In this document: piece after piece, positions 54,265-63,163 of the stretch | Position numbering within the stretch: position 1 is the stretch's first letter | Layout: each line of letters opens with the position of its first letter | NCBI RefSeq assembly: GCF_027920805.1 | Contig: NZ_JANWOI010000004.1 | Span: forward strand, 1-64,000 | Length of the DNA: 64,000 nucleotides | From: Govania unica | GTDB taxonomy: Bacteria; Pseudomonadota; Alphaproteobacteria; Sphingomonadales; Govanellaceae | Direction of reading: 5' to 3' | Notes under the pieces: generated by a model | What the model saw: only the letters and a program-made list of their open reading frames with translations | Database searches by the model: none | Told to the model about the DNA's origin: nothing | Translations under genes and position numbers: made by a program

Positions 54265-54277
54265 GATCGTTTCTCCC

Positions 54278-56371
54278 TCAGAACCGGGTCAGGGTTTCGA
54301 GGCGCTCGGCGATCAGCTCGACGCTCGGCACTACGGCATTCAACAGAAGCGGGCTGTGCGGACTTGGGATGTCGGGCATGGCCAAACGCTCCACCGGGGC
54401 GTCGAGATCGAAGAAGGCTTCGGTCATCAGCGTGGCAACGATTTCCGCGCCGAAGCCCGCCGTCATATTGTCCTCATGGACCACGAGACAACGGTTGGTG
54501 CGTTTGACGGATTCGAGTACGGCGGCCTTGTCCCACGGCATGAGGGTGCGGAGGTCGAGAATATCGGCCTCAACCCCGGCCTTGTCGGCGGCGGCTTCGC
54601 AGCGCGCGACCATGGCCCCCCAGGTGACGATGGTGACGGCGTCGCCGCTCCGCACCTGTTTGGCGCGGCCGAACGGCAGCAGATAATGATCGCCCGGATA
54701 GGGCCTGCGGGCCGAGGCGTCGTCGAGCATGGCGCGATGTTCGAAGAAAATGGTCGGGTTGTTGGACCGGAGGGCAGCGCGCAGCAGGCCGACGGCGTCT
54801 TCGGCGTTCGACGGCACGGCTACCTGCCAGCCGATGGCATGAACCCATTTCACCTCGTTGGTCTGGCTGTGCCAGGGGTCGCCGCATTTGAAGAACCCGC
54901 CCGGAATGCGCACCACCATGGGGGCGGCAAAGCGGTTGTTGGTGCGCCAGCGCATGGTGCCGCAATCGTTCAGCTGTTCTTCGGCCGGATCGGCATATTT
55001 GCGGAACTGGATTTCCGGCACCGGCAACAGCCCGGCCAGGCTCATGCCGACCGAGCGGCCGATGATGCCTTCTTCCGAGAGCGAAGTGTCAAACACCCGG
55101 CCTTCGCCATATTTGGCTTGCAGGCCCATGGTCGCGGCATGAACGCCGCCCTTCGCGCCGACGTCTTCGCCGAACACCACCATTTTGGGGTTGGTTGAAA
55201 GTTCGAAATCCAGGGTGCGGCGGATGGCCGTCACCATGGTGATGCGGCTGGCTTCGGGTTCCGGCACGTCGCTTGATTTCGGGAACACATGACCGAGCGG
55301 GAGCAGGCCGCCCTGATGTTGCTGCTCGCCATCCTCGGCGAACACATGGCGGGTGATTCCGGCCGGGTCGGGATCGGGCAGGGTGAGGCCTATGGCGATG
55401 GCCGCTTCGGCGTCGGCGCGGGCTTTCTCGGCGAGGCCGTCCCATTCGTCCTTGGTCAGTAACGCGGGCACCAGATACTGTTCAAGCTTCGGCAGCGGAT
55501 CGCGAGCGCGTTCGGAGGCGAGCACGTCTTCCGGCTTATAAGTCTGGGTATCCTGATAGGAATGTCCGGTAAGACGCGGCACGGTCAGACGCAGAAGGAC
55601 GGGGCCCTGGCGCTCTCGCACATGGGCGAAGGCCTGATCCACATAATCGGCGGTCTGGGCCGGGTCGGTGCCGTCGCCGTCAAAAATCTTGAGGTTTTTG
55701 AAGGACGCGAGATTGGCGGCGATATTCGCGCCGGGGGTCTGTTTGTCGGACGGCACGGAAATGCCGAAGCCGTTGTCCTCCACATAAAACAGCATGGGCA
55801 GCTTGAGCGTGGTGGCCATGGTGAGTGCGGCCCAGAAGCCGTTGGTGGCGCAAGACCCATCGCCGCCAAGCACGACGCCGATCGAGTCCTTATAACGCTC
55901 GTCACCCAGCACGTTCGCGTGATAGTCGACCGCCTGGGCCCAACCGGCCACCGGGGTATATTGCGCGCCAACGCCGCCCGACATGGGCAGCGCCGCCGGG
56001 CCGTCGAGATTGGGGTAATTGAACACCACGCCGATATCGCGGCCGTCACTATAGCCACCGGCGCGGGCAAGCGGGCTGCGGATGGCCTCGACCAGATCGA
56101 CGCCGAGCGTCAGCATGGTCGGGCGCGAGCGGTAATATCCGGCGACGCCATCCCGGGCCTTGGTGATGCGGCTCGCCATGATGATCTGGGCCACGTCATG
56201 ACCGCGGGCGGAGAACTGGTACAGCACCTTTTTTTCGGGGACGAGGCGGGTTTCCTCGATGTCATCAATGGCGCGCGAAAGCTGAACAAGATAGGCAATG
56301 CGCTGCCAATCAAAGTCCGGATGAAGGCCGCTTTCCGACGGTTGCTGCTGTTTGCGCGCGGCTTGACCCAT
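54278..56371 (-). CDS. 2-oxoacid dehydrogenase E1, fused alpha and beta subunits
   Basis: A 697-residue thiamine-diphosphate enzyme with the alpha part (to about 350) fused to the beta part (from about 375). The cofactor motif GGDGSCATNGFWAALT ends near VEDNGFGIS. The beta part shows MVVFGEDVGAKGGVH, DTSLSEEGIIGRSVGMSLAG and PYPGDHYLLPFG. It decarboxylates a 2-oxoacid and hands the acyl group to the lipoyl arm of the E2 below. Similar fused E1 proteins are usually annotated as branched-chain-type or unspecified 2-oxoacid dehydrogenases; the substrate is not certain. An AGAGGGA site precedes the ATG. Confidence 0.92.
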   Translation of the reverse strand: MGQAARKQQQPSESGLHPDFDWQRIAYLVQLSRAIDDIEETRLVPEKKVLYQFSARGHDVAQIIMASRITKARDGVAGYYRSRPTMLTLGVDLVEAIRSPLARAGGYSDGRDIGVVFNYPNLDGPAALPMSGGVGAQYTPVAGWAQAVDYHANVLGDERYKDSIGVVLGGDGSCATNGFWAALTMATTLKLPMLFYVEDNGFGISVPSDKQTPGANIAANLASFKNLKIFDGDGTDPAQTADYVDQAFAHVRERQGPVLLRLTVPRLTGHSYQDTQTYKPEDVLASERARDPLPKLEQYLVPALLTKDEWDGLAEKARADAEAAIAIGLTLPDPDPAGITRHVFAEDGEQQHQGGLLPLGHVFPKSSDVPEPEASRITMVTAIRRTLDFELSTNPKMVVFGEDVGAKGGVHAATMGLQAKYGEGRVFDTSLSEEGIIGRSVGMSLAGLLPVPEIQFRKYADPAEEQLNDCGTMRWRTNNRFAAPMVVRIPGGFFKCGDPWHSQTNEVKWVHAIGWQVAVPSNAEDAVGLLRAALRSNNPTIFFEHRAMLDDASARRPYPGDHYLLPFGRAKQVRSGDAVTIVTWGAMVARCEAAADKAGVEADILDLRTLMPWDKAAVLESVKRTNRCLVVHEDNMTAGFGAEIVATLMTEAFFDLDAPVERLAMPDIPSPHSPLLLNAVVPSVELIAERLETLTRF

Positions 56372-57117
56372 GACTGTCCCTCTCGACGATATGCTTGTGC
56401 GATTTTCATCAAGCGTAAGGCCGGAAGGCAGGGAACGTCCTTGTTATTTTGCGCGAATTCAGGGGAGTGGAGACAGAAATCAGATCGATATTGCCGAATT
56501 GAAGCAAGATATTGCCTCATTTCCAGAAAATGCCCGCAAGGCTCTGTCAGATGACATGATCGCCGGGGCTGGCTCAGGTCCGTCCCCATTTGTCATTGCC
56601 GGGCTTGACCCGGCAATCCATGGTTCAACCAATAATGTCGCGGCCAGATGGATTGCCGGGTCAAGCCCGGCAATGACAAATGGGGATGAGGGCGGCGTGA
56701 CTGCAAGGTTTCAGTCGTCATCGCGAGCCGCGAAAGGGGCGTGGCGATCCAGACTTGGGGCGGATACTGTGGGGCGGCAGGACTGGATTGCTTCGGCTTC
56801 GCCTCGCAATGACGGTAGGCAGCACCATAACCCGGGCAGGTATGATTTATAAGTGTCATTGCCGGGCTTGACCCGGTAATCCATGGCTCAACCAATAATG
56901 CCGCGACCAGATGGATTGCAGGGTCAAGCCCGGCAATGACAAATGGGGATGGGGGCGGCGCGATTGCAAGGTCTCAGTCGTCATCGCGAGCCGCGAAAGC
57001 GGCGCGGCGATCCAGGCTTGGGGCGGGTACTGTGGGGCGGCAGGGCTGGATTGCTTCGGCTTCGCCTCGCAATGACGGATGGGGGCTCCATCATAAACCG
57101 GGCAGCTTTGGGGAAGC
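56372..57117. other. 746-base spacer built from duplicated repeats
   Basis: No gene. After about 215 bases of the E1 leader, the rest is two 263-base units, each with one family A pair and one family B element. Open frames crossing it, such as those reading [10 protein letters not shown]-like or SSRAAK-like sequence, come from the repeats. Confidence 0.8.
56592..57077. repeat. Tandem 263-base duplication, each unit an A pair plus a B element
   Basis: A7 (56592-56677) and B4 (56716-56814) form unit 1; A8 (56855-56940) and B5 (56979-57077) form unit 2. Every landmark checked is displaced by exactly 263 bases, with only scattered substitutions. The inner spacers (TTCAACCAATAATG or CTCAACCAATAATG) also match. 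Confidence 0.93.
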
Positions 57118-57282
57118 TCAGGCGTCATCCTCATCAGGGATGGGTTCAGGCACCTGTTCGGCGTCGGGGATGGCGTAGCTTTCTTTCAGCCAGCGGCCGA
57201 GATCGATGTTGGCGCAGCGGGACGAGCAGAAGGGTTGGAATTTCGGCTCGGCGGGCTTGTGGCAAATGGGGCAGGTTGACAT
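57118..57282 (-). CDS. yacG: DNA gyrase inhibitor YacG, small zinc-finger protein
   Basis: A 54-residue protein that reads [13 protein letters not shown], then [20 protein letters not shown]. The four zinc cysteines Cys4, Cys7, Cys19 and Cys23 are in place, and the tail is acidic. YacG binds GyrB and inhibits gyrase. It lies 25 bases downstream of the RNase E/G gene, its usual alphaproteobacterial place. The zinc-finger core is unmistakable despite the short length. Confidence 0.93.
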   Translation of the reverse strand: MSTCPICHKPAEPKFQPFCSSRCANIDLGRWLKESYAIPDAEQVPEPIPDEDDA

Positions 57283-57307
57283 GTGCGTTGTCCTTCTCGG
57301 TGACAGT

Positions 57308-58402
57308 TTAAACCGAAAATCGGCCGAGGGTTAGGGCCGGGTCGGCCAGAACCGTCATATGCGCGCCGCTGTCCTTCGCAAAGACCGTTGCCATGTCGTG
57401 GGCGGCGATCCAGTCGGCGACGGCGGGGGCGCAGGTGAGGGTGAGGGGTTGGCCGGGCCGGGCATTGACACGGGCGGCGCGCAGGGCCTGACGGGCGGCC
57501 GTGGCGACGGTGGGCTTGCCTTGCGTGCCAAGATCGCGGGCGAGCGGGCGGCCGAGGCGCGGGCGTTTCAGTTCGAACAGCCCGGCGCGGCTGAAGCCGA
57601 TGATTTCGGACGGGATGGGGTCGGGCTTGAGGGCTGCCGTCAGCCGCTCGGTCAAGATGAGGCGGGCTGCCTTGTCGGGCAGGCGCAGGAAATCGATGAT
57701 GATCAGCCCGCCGAGACGACGCAGGCGCAGCTGGCGGGCGATCTCGCTCACGGCGCGGTCATTGACGGCGCGGGCGGTGGCGAGGCTGGCGCGGCCTTCA
57801 CCGGCGCTTCCGGAATCGATGTCGATGGCGGTGAGGGCGCGGGTGTCCTCGATCCACAGGCGGGCGCCGTTGCCGAACGGCACCTCGGCGCTGATCAGGC
57901 TGTCGATGTCGTCATCAAGCCCGAGCTCCCGGAACGGGTCGGCATGTTGCAGGGTGACGGCGCGGCCCTCGGCGCGGAGGATCTGGGCGATATCGGGGGC
58001 GGCGGTGATGATCGGCTGGTCACCGAGATGGCGGAGCCAGGGCCACGCGTCCTGATCAAGCCGGGCCGGGTGATCCGGCAGTGTATCCGGGACGGTGCGG
58101 GTTATGGTCAGGCTGGCGATGGGCAGTTTGCCGGTGCCGCCCTCGGCGCGGATCTCGACGGTGACGAGACTGCCTTCGGACGGCGGGTTGCGGGTTTTGA
58201 GAAAGGCCTCGTGCCCATTGCCGAGGTCGAGGAAGGCGCCGTCGAGCGCCGGAGCCACGCGGCGCACACGGGCACGGTGGACGGTCCCCGTGAGGTCTGG
58301 GTCCTCGTCACGATAAAGATACAGATCGGTCAATTGGTCGTCGGTCAGGAAGGCGAGGCGGGTCTCGCCGAAGCTGCGGTCGATGAGGACCGTGTCAGCC
58401 AT
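57308..58402 (-). CDS. RNase E/G-family endoribonuclease, short form
   Basis: A 364-residue RNase G-like protein. It has an N-terminal S1-like region ([30 protein letters not shown]) that is best read in parts, and a catalytic region with [13 protein letters not shown] and [13 protein letters not shown], which supply the two acidic metal ligands. The C-terminal CPxCxG zinc-link of RNase E and RNase G is absent, as is any degradosome scaffold. It overlaps maf by eight bases and is followed by yacG. ATG at 58402 has GAGGG upstream; a GTG three codons earlier is possible. Confidence 0.87.
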   Translation of the reverse strand: MADTVLIDRSFGETRLAFLTDDQLTDLYLYRDEDPDLTGTVHRARVRRVAPALDGAFLDLGNGHEAFLKTRNPPSEGSLVTVEIRAEGGTGKLPIASLTITRTVPDTLPDHPARLDQDAWPWLRHLGDQPIITAAPDIAQILRAEGRAVTLQHADPFRELGLDDDIDSLISAEVPFGNGARLWIEDTRALTAIDIDSGSAGEGRASLATARAVNDRAVSEIARQLRLRRLGGLIIIDFLRLPDKAARLILTERLTAALKPDPIPSEIIGFSRAGLFELKRPRLGRPLARDLGTQGKPTVATAARQALRAARVNARPGQPLTLTCAPAVADWIAAHDMATVFAKDSGAHMTVLADPALTLGRFSV

Positions 58403-59015
58403 GACCCTCACCCGTCTGCGGCACCGGATAACCGGCCGATTTCAACAGCGTCGCCACCTCGTAAAGCGGCAGGCCGACCACATTGGTATAGGACCCGTTG
58501 ATGCGTTTGATGAAGGCGGCGGCGTGGCCCTGAATGGCATAGCCGCCCGCCTTGCCGTGCCATTCCCCGCTGGCGAGGTAAGCAGCAATTTCATGCGCCT
58601 CAAGGCGTTTGACGGTGACCACGGTTTCAACGACCCGGGTGCGGATGGTGAGGTCAGGCAGCAGCAGCACGGCGGCGGTGAGCACGCGGTGACGGCGGCC
58701 GGACAACAGCGTGAGGCAGTCCCGGGCTTCGTCTTCCGTCTCGGCCTTTGGCAGCACGCGGGCGGCGCAGGCGACGACGGTATCGGCCCCAAGCACCAGC
58801 GTGCCGGGATGAAGGGCGGCGACCGCTTGGGCCTTTTCCAGCGCCAATCGCAGGGCAAGGTCTTGCGGGCCTTCGCCGCGTTGCGGCGTTTCGTCGATAT
58901 CCGCCGCGACCACAAGCGCCGGTACAACGCCGATCTGCGCCAGCAATTGCTGACGGCGCGGCGAAGCGGAGGCCAAGGTCAAGGCAGGGTGAGAGCGCAG
59001 GTCAGCGACCGCCAC
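58395..59015 (-). CDS. maf: Maf-like nucleotide pyrophosphatase
   Basis: A 206-residue Maf/HAM1-like protein that hydrolyses non-canonical or free nucleoside triphosphates. It shows LASASPRRQQLL at the N terminus, the central VLGADTVVA, SGRRHRVLTA and GKAGGYAIQGHAAAF, all family hallmarks. Gene order is infA, maf, then RNase E/G, as in many alphaproteobacteria. It lies 16 bases downstream of infA. Confidence 0.93.
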   Translation of the reverse strand: MAVADLRSHPALTLASASPRRQQLLAQIGVVPALVVAADIDETPQRGEGPQDLALRLALEKAQAVAALHPGTLVLGADTVVACAARVLPKAETEDEARDCLTLLSGRRHRVLTAAVLLLPDLTIRTRVVETVVTVKRLEAHEIAAYLASGEWHGKAGGYAIQGHAAAFIKRINGSYTNVVGLPLYEVATLLKSAGYPVPQTGEGHG

Positions 59016-59031
59016 GTCAGGACGGCCCGGC

Positions 59032-59250
59032 TTACTTGAAGCGATAAGTGATACGGCCCTTGGTCAGGTCGTAGGGCGTCAGTTCAACCAGAACTTCATC
59101 CCCGGCGAGGACGCGAATGCGGTTCTTGCGCATTTTGCCGGCGGTGTGGCCCAGCACTTCATGCCCGTTTTCGAGCCGGACGCGGAACATGGCATTGGGG
59201 AGGAGTTCCTCCACCTTGCCGCGCATCTCAAGAATTTCCTCTTTCGGCAT
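59032..59250 (-). CDS. infA: Translation initiation factor IF-1
   Basis: A 72-residue single OB-fold protein: [20 protein letters not shown] followed by [20 protein letters not shown], with [20 protein letters not shown] near the end. It binds the ribosomal A site during initiation. The open frame continues upstream into a repeat; the ATG at 59250 follows AGGAGCTTTG and is certain. Length and sequence are normal for the family. Confidence 0.98.
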   Translation of the reverse strand: MPKEEILEMRGKVEELLPNAMFRVRLENGHEVLGHTAGKMRKNRIRVLAGDEVLVELTPYDLTKGRITYRFK

Positions 59251-59600
59251 CAAAGCTCCTAAGGTCAAATTGGTTGCTAGATAGATATTCGGAAATGCGC
59301 AAAATGCAAGCTTTTCCGCTTGGAGAGGATGGAATCCGGTTTTCTCTCTGTCATTGCCGGGCTTGACTCGGCAATCCATCTGGCCCGTATCCTGGCGGTT
59401 GGCATGGATTACCGGGTCAAGCCCGGTAATGACAAAGAGGGGCCTATTGTCGTTATGGTACTCCTATAGCCACCCCAGACACCCTCATTGCCACCTCGCA
59501 CTTCATTGTCATCCCTGCGAAAGCGGGGATCCAGCTTTGCTGCAGGTTAGGAGGGAGAGGGGCTGCCAGTCTAGCGCGGCGCCATCGCGGACAGCGAGAT
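59251..59600. other. Spacer upstream of infA with family A and C repeats
   Basis: About 350 bases. The infA promoter region lies on the right of the ATG, followed by a family A pair (59350-59433) and a family C element (59508-59534). No gene was seen. The stop of the LMW phosphatase gene borders it. Confidence 0.7.
59350..59534. repeat. Family A pair (A9) and family C element (C2)
   Basis: A9 has arms at 59350-59379 and 59404-59433; one base of the left arm differs from the common A sequence (GACTCGG). C2 (59508-59534) is GTCATCCCTGCGAAAGCGG...ATCCAG, the inverse of C1 at 18831. Confidence 0.83.
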
Positions 59601-60077
59601 TCACACCCCGGATGGCGGCGCGATGCCGAAGCGGGTGCGGATGCGGTCCATCAGGAGATCGCGGACCTGACGATAGGCGGCGAGCCGGGCTTCGCGGCTG
59701 CCTTCGACGGCGGTGGGGTCCGGAGTCGGCCAATATTCGACTTCGCAGGCCATATGGCGGGTCAGCTCGACGGCGTTGTGCTGGGCTTCCGGGCTAAGGG
59801 AAATCACGAGATCGAAGGAGGCGTCCTGAAGCTCGTCGAAGGTCTTCGAACGATGGCGGCTGAGATCGAGCCCGATTTCATCAAGGACGGCGAGGCAAAG
59901 GGGATCGGGCTCGACCTCGCCTTTGCGCACGCCGACCGAGTCGATGAAGATGCGCTTGCCGAGCAGATATTTGGCGATGGCCTCGGCCATGGGTGAGCGG
60001 ACGCGGTTCATGCTGCAGGCAAACAGCACGCTCGTGGGGTTGGAAGTTGGCCGGGACGGGCCGTCGAAGTTCATCAT
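59601..60077 (-). CDS. Low-molecular-weight phosphatase / arsenate-reductase-like protein
   Basis: A 158-residue protein of the LMW tyrosine phosphatase fold. The P-loop CSMNRVRS (Cys21, Arg27) gives the CX5R signature, and the acid loop is in EYWPTPDPT. Family members include tyrosine phosphatases and ArsC-type reductases; the conserved alphaproteobacterial neighbour of UPF0262 and infA is not an arsenic-resistance gene. A second ATG one codon in is possible. It starts seven bases after the UPF0262 stop. Confidence 0.88.
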   Translation of the reverse strand: MMNFDGPSRPTSNPTSVLFACSMNRVRSPMAEAIAKYLLGKRIFIDSVGVRKGEVEPDPLCLAVLDEIGLDLSRHRSKTFDELQDASFDLVISLSPEAQHNAVELTRHMACEVEYWPTPDPTAVEGSREARLAAYRQVRDLLMDRIRTRFGIAPPSGV

Positions 60078-60084
60078 CAGCCCG

Positions 60085-60600
60085 TCACATGCGGATCTGG
60101 AGCACGCAGAGCAGCGTGAACAGGCGGCGCGCGGTGTCGCTGTCGATGGTGATGCGGTCGGCCAGCCGCTCGCGCAGGATGTCCGAGCCTTCGTTATGGA
60201 TGCCGCGGCGGCCCATGTCGATGGCTTCGATCTGGCGCGGGGAGGCGCTTTTGATGGCCTTGAAATAGCTGTCGCAGATCAGGAAATATTCTTTGATCAC
60301 GCGGCGGAACGGCGTGAGCGGCAGAACTACGGTCTCAAGCGCGGCGCTGTCGATGGTCTTGATATCAATGGCGAGCCGGTTGTCCTCCATGCGCAGGAGG
60401 ACATGATAGGGGCCCACATAGTTTTCGGGGTAGCGGGTGGCGGGGACGAACAGATTGTCTTCGATCAGGTCGAAAATGGCGACTCGCCGTTCGTGCTCGA
60501 TATCCGGGTTGCGGCGTAGGATCGACCGCTCGTCGAGTTTGAGATCGGTGATGCGCTGGCGATCGTCCTGCCTCGGGTCTTGCGCTTCATCACCGCTCAT
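60085..60600 (-). CDS. UPF0262 family protein
   Basis: A 171-residue conserved alphaproteobacterial protein: LDERSILRRNPDIEHERRVAI and YFLICDSYFKAIKSASPRQIE are typical. No catalytic motif is known. It lies between hisD (12 bases away) and the LMW phosphatase, as in other alphaproteobacteria. The ATG at 60600 is preceded by AGGAGCCC. Function unknown. Confidence 0.93.
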   Translation of the reverse strand: MSGDEAQDPRQDDRQRITDLKLDERSILRRNPDIEHERRVAIFDLIEDNLFVPATRYPENYVGPYHVLLRMEDNRLAIDIKTIDSAALETVVLPLTPFRRVIKEYFLICDSYFKAIKSASPRQIEAIDMGRRGIHNEGSDILRERLADRITIDSDTARRLFTLLCVLQIRM

Positions 60601-60612
60601 GCCCTTGGGCTC

Positions 60613-61923
60613 CTATTGCTGCAGGCGGAGCGCCACCGACAGCGCGTGCGCCCCAAGCCCTTCGGCTTCGGCCAGCGTGACGGCGGCGGGGCCGATTTCG
60701 CGGATACTTTGGGCGTCGCAACGAACCATAGTCGTGCGCTTGAGGAAGTCATAGACCGACAGCCCCGACGAGAACCGCGCGCTGCGGGAGGTGGGCAGCA
60801 CATGGTTCGGCCCGGCCACGTAATCGCCGATGGCTTCCGGGGTATGACGGCCCATGAAGATGGCACCGGCATTGCGCACACGGGCGGCGAGCGCGTCGGG
60901 ATCGGCCACCGCAAGCTCAAGATGCTCGGGCGCGATGGCGTCGATGAGCGGCACGGCGTCCATGAGGTCCGGCACCAGAATGACTGCGCCATGGGTGGTC
61001 CAGCTCGCGCGGGCGATGGCCTCGCGCGGGAGGACGGACAGATGGCGCTCGACGGCGGCGATGACGGCAGTGGCGAAATCCGCGTCATCGGTGATCAGGA
61101 TGGATTGCGCCGCTTCGTCATGTTCGGCCTGCGACAACAGGTCGGCGGCGATCCAGGACGGGTCGCTGTCGCGGTCGGAGACCACGAGGATTTCGGACGG
61201 CCCGGCGATCATGTCGATGCCGACCACCCCGAACACCTGCCGCTTGGCCTCGGCCACATAGGCGTTGCCGGGGCCGGTGATTTTATCGACCGGGGTGATG
61301 GTCGCGGTGCCATAGGCGAGCGCGGCCACCGCCTGCGCCCCGCCGATGCGGTAAACTTCGTCCACGCCGGAGATTTCGGCGGCGACCAGCACCAGCGGAT
61401 TGACGATGCCGTCCGGGGTCGGCACCACCATAACCAGACGCGGTACACCGGCGACCTTGGCCGGGATGGCGTTCATCAGCACGGAGGACGGATAATTGGC
61501 CTTGCCGCCCGGCACATAAAGCCCGGCCGCGCCAAGCGAGGTCCAGCGCGCGCCAAGGCCCACACCGGCGGCGTCGGTATAGCTGAAATCTTCGGGCATC
61601 TGGCGTTCGTGGAAGGCGCGGATGCGCGCCGCTGCAAGTTCAAGGGCGGCCACGGTTTCCGGCGTGGCGAGCTTGCGCGCGGCCTTGATCTCGGCATCGG
61701 GGATGCGCAGCGTCTCGGCGGTCAGGGTCTGACGGTCGAAGCGGGCGGTATAGTCGATGACGGCGTCGTCGCCGCGCGTGCGCACGTCGCTGATGATGCT
61801 GCTGACGGCCGCGCCGACTTGTGTGCCTTCTTCCCGCAAGCCCTCAAGCAGCGCACGGAACGCGGCCGCGAAGCCGGGATCCCGGCTGTCGAGGCGCTTC
61901 GGGCCCACCTCAGGCTGTGACAT
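60613..61923 (-). CDS. hisD: Histidinol dehydrogenase
   Basis: A 436-residue enzyme that oxidises L-histidinol to L-histidine in two NAD-dependent steps. Visible features include [34 protein letters not shown] and [13 protein letters not shown], with zinc-site histidines in [11 protein letters not shown] and NHVLPTS. The ATG is preceded by GAGGAGG and overlaps the hisG end by 14 bases, so the two are coupled. Length is normal. Confidence 0.97.
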   Translation of the reverse strand: MSQPEVGPKRLDSRDPGFAAAFRALLEGLREEGTQVGAAVSSIISDVRTRGDDAVIDYTARFDRQTLTAETLRIPDAEIKAARKLATPETVAALELAAARIRAFHERQMPEDFSYTDAAGVGLGARWTSLGAAGLYVPGGKANYPSSVLMNAIPAKVAGVPRLVMVVPTPDGIVNPLVLVAAEISGVDEVYRIGGAQAVAALAYGTATITPVDKITGPGNAYVAEAKRQVFGVVGIDMIAGPSEILVVSDRDSDPSWIAADLLSQAEHDEAAQSILITDDADFATAVIAAVERHLSVLPREAIARASWTTHGAVILVPDLMDAVPLIDAIAPEHLELAVADPDALAARVRNAGAIFMGRHTPEAIGDYVAGPNHVLPTSRSARFSSGLSVYDFLKRTTMVRCDAQSIREIGPAAVTLAEAEGLGAHALSVALRLQQ

Positions 61924-62575
61924 TCACCGCCTCCTCGAACCGGGTCAGCCAGTCGCCGATCTCGCGCGAGCGGGTCTTGAAGGCGGCGCGGTTGATGATC
62001 AGGCGTGACGTGACCTCGGCGATTTTTTCGATTTCCACCAGGCCGTTGGCCTTGAGGGTGGCCCCGGATGACACCAGATCGACGATACGTTTGCAGAGCC
62101 CAAGCGTCGGGGCAAGCTCCATGGCGCCGTTCAATTTGATGCATTCGGCCTGCACCCCGCGGGCGGCGAAATGCTTGCGCGTGATATTCGGGTATTTGGT
62201 GGCGACCCGCACATGGCTCCATTGCCGGGGGTCGTCATGTTCGCTCAGTTCGCGCGGCTCGGCCACCGACAGGCGGCAATGGCCGATGCCGAGATCGAGC
62301 GGGGCATAAATTTCCGAATAGTCGAATTCCATCAGCACGTCATTGCCGGCAATGCCAAGCTGGGCCGCGCCAAAGGCGACGAAGGTCGCGACGTCAAAGC
62401 TGCGGACGCGGATGATGCGCAGGTTCGGATGATTGGTGGCAAAAGACAGCGCCCGCGACTTCGGGTCGTGAAACGCGTCTTCGGGATGAATGCCGGCGCG
62501 CGCGATGATCGGCAGCGCTTCATCGAGAATACGGCCCTTCGGTACGGCGAGGACCAGCGGATCAGCAGCGGTCAC
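61910..62575 (-). CDS. hisG: ATP phosphoribosyltransferase, short form
   Basis: A 221-residue HisG, first enzyme of histidine synthesis, joining ATP and PRPP. It has [17 protein letters not shown] at the start and [11 protein letters not shown], with the PRPP-loop region ending [14 protein letters not shown]. The C-terminal regulatory domain of long HisG (about 290-300 residues) is absent, so this is the short type that needs a HisZ subunit. The start is a GTG at 62575 preceded by AAGGAGA. It lies upstream of hisD in an overlapping pair. Confidence 0.95.
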   Translation of the reverse strand: MTAADPLVLAVPKGRILDEALPIIARAGIHPEDAFHDPKSRALSFATNHPNLRIIRVRSFDVATFVAFGAAQLGIAGNDVLMEFDYSEIYAPLDLGIGHCRLSVAEPRELSEHDDPRQWSHVRVATKYPNITRKHFAARGVQAECIKLNGAMELAPTLGLCKRIVDLVSSGATLKANGLVEIEKIAEVTSRLIINRAAFKTRSREIGDWLTRFEEAVNVTA

Positions 62576-62656
62576 CTTGTAGTCTCCTTCGTGTCGGCGG
62601 TGACACCCGTCGGAACTGGGTGGCAGTATCAGGCTTATTTAAGGGGAGTTGCGGCG

Positions 62657-63142
62657 TTATGCCAGTTCTGAATCGCGATGATGGGGCCGGAGCTTGCACA
62701 CCCAGGGCTCGCCGATGTCGCTGAGATAGCTGTCAATGCATTCGACTTCGAGCCGAACCGCGCCGCCGCCCGCGAACAACAGATATATGACGTCTGAGCC
62801 ATCGGTCAGGGTTTCGCTGTGAACAGCCAGAAGATCAAGGGGATGATCCTTGGCTGTCGGTGCAAGATCGCGGCTGCGCACCGACAGCACGCCGTCGAAA
62901 TGCAGGCCGCAGCGGATGCGGTGGAGGCTTTCGCGGTTGCCTTCAGCGTCCTCTTCCCAGACGAAGCGGTTGAGCATGAGGACGAATCGCCGTTCCACCG
63001 GGCGATAGGCCATGTCGTCGGTAATGGTCACCGCGTCCTGCAACACGGCTGAAAAAACCACAAGATCCTCGGCTGTCTCGGCCCGGAGGCGAAGACTGGT
63101 GCTTGGAATTGGGGTGACAGTCGCCGTGCCGTCGTCGGTCAT
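62657..63142 (-). CDS. DUF2948 family protein
   Basis: A 161-residue conserved alphaproteobacterial protein, typically placed between murA and hisD/hisG. It contains LRLRAETAEDLVVFSAVLQD, FVLMLNRFVWEE and GEPWVCKLRPHHR near the C terminus. No catalytic motif or membrane segment is visible. It follows murA by 21 bases. Function unknown. Confidence 0.9.
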   Translation of the reverse strand: MTDDGTATVTPIPSTSLRLRAETAEDLVVFSAVLQDAVTITDDMAYRPVERRFVLMLNRFVWEEDAEGNRESLHRIRCGLHFDGVLSVRSRDLAPTAKDHPLDLLAVHSETLTDGSDVIYLLFAGGGAVRLEVECIDSYLSDIGEPWVCKLRPHHRDSELA

Positions 63143-63163
63143 TTGGCCCTCTGTCCTTTGAAA

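Noticed and set aside
56592-57077. The repeat cluster as an insertion sequence or miniature transposon
   Set aside because: There is no transposase, no target-site duplication was found, and the arms are palindromic units rather than terminal repeats of one element.
59601-60077. Arsenic-resistance gene arsC
   Set aside because: The fold is shared, but there are no ars genes nearby and the position between UPF0262 and infA is conserved in alphaproteobacteria.
60580-61920. A 446-codon plus-strand frame over hisD
   Set aside because: hisD is unmistakable on the minus strand; the other is a shadow.
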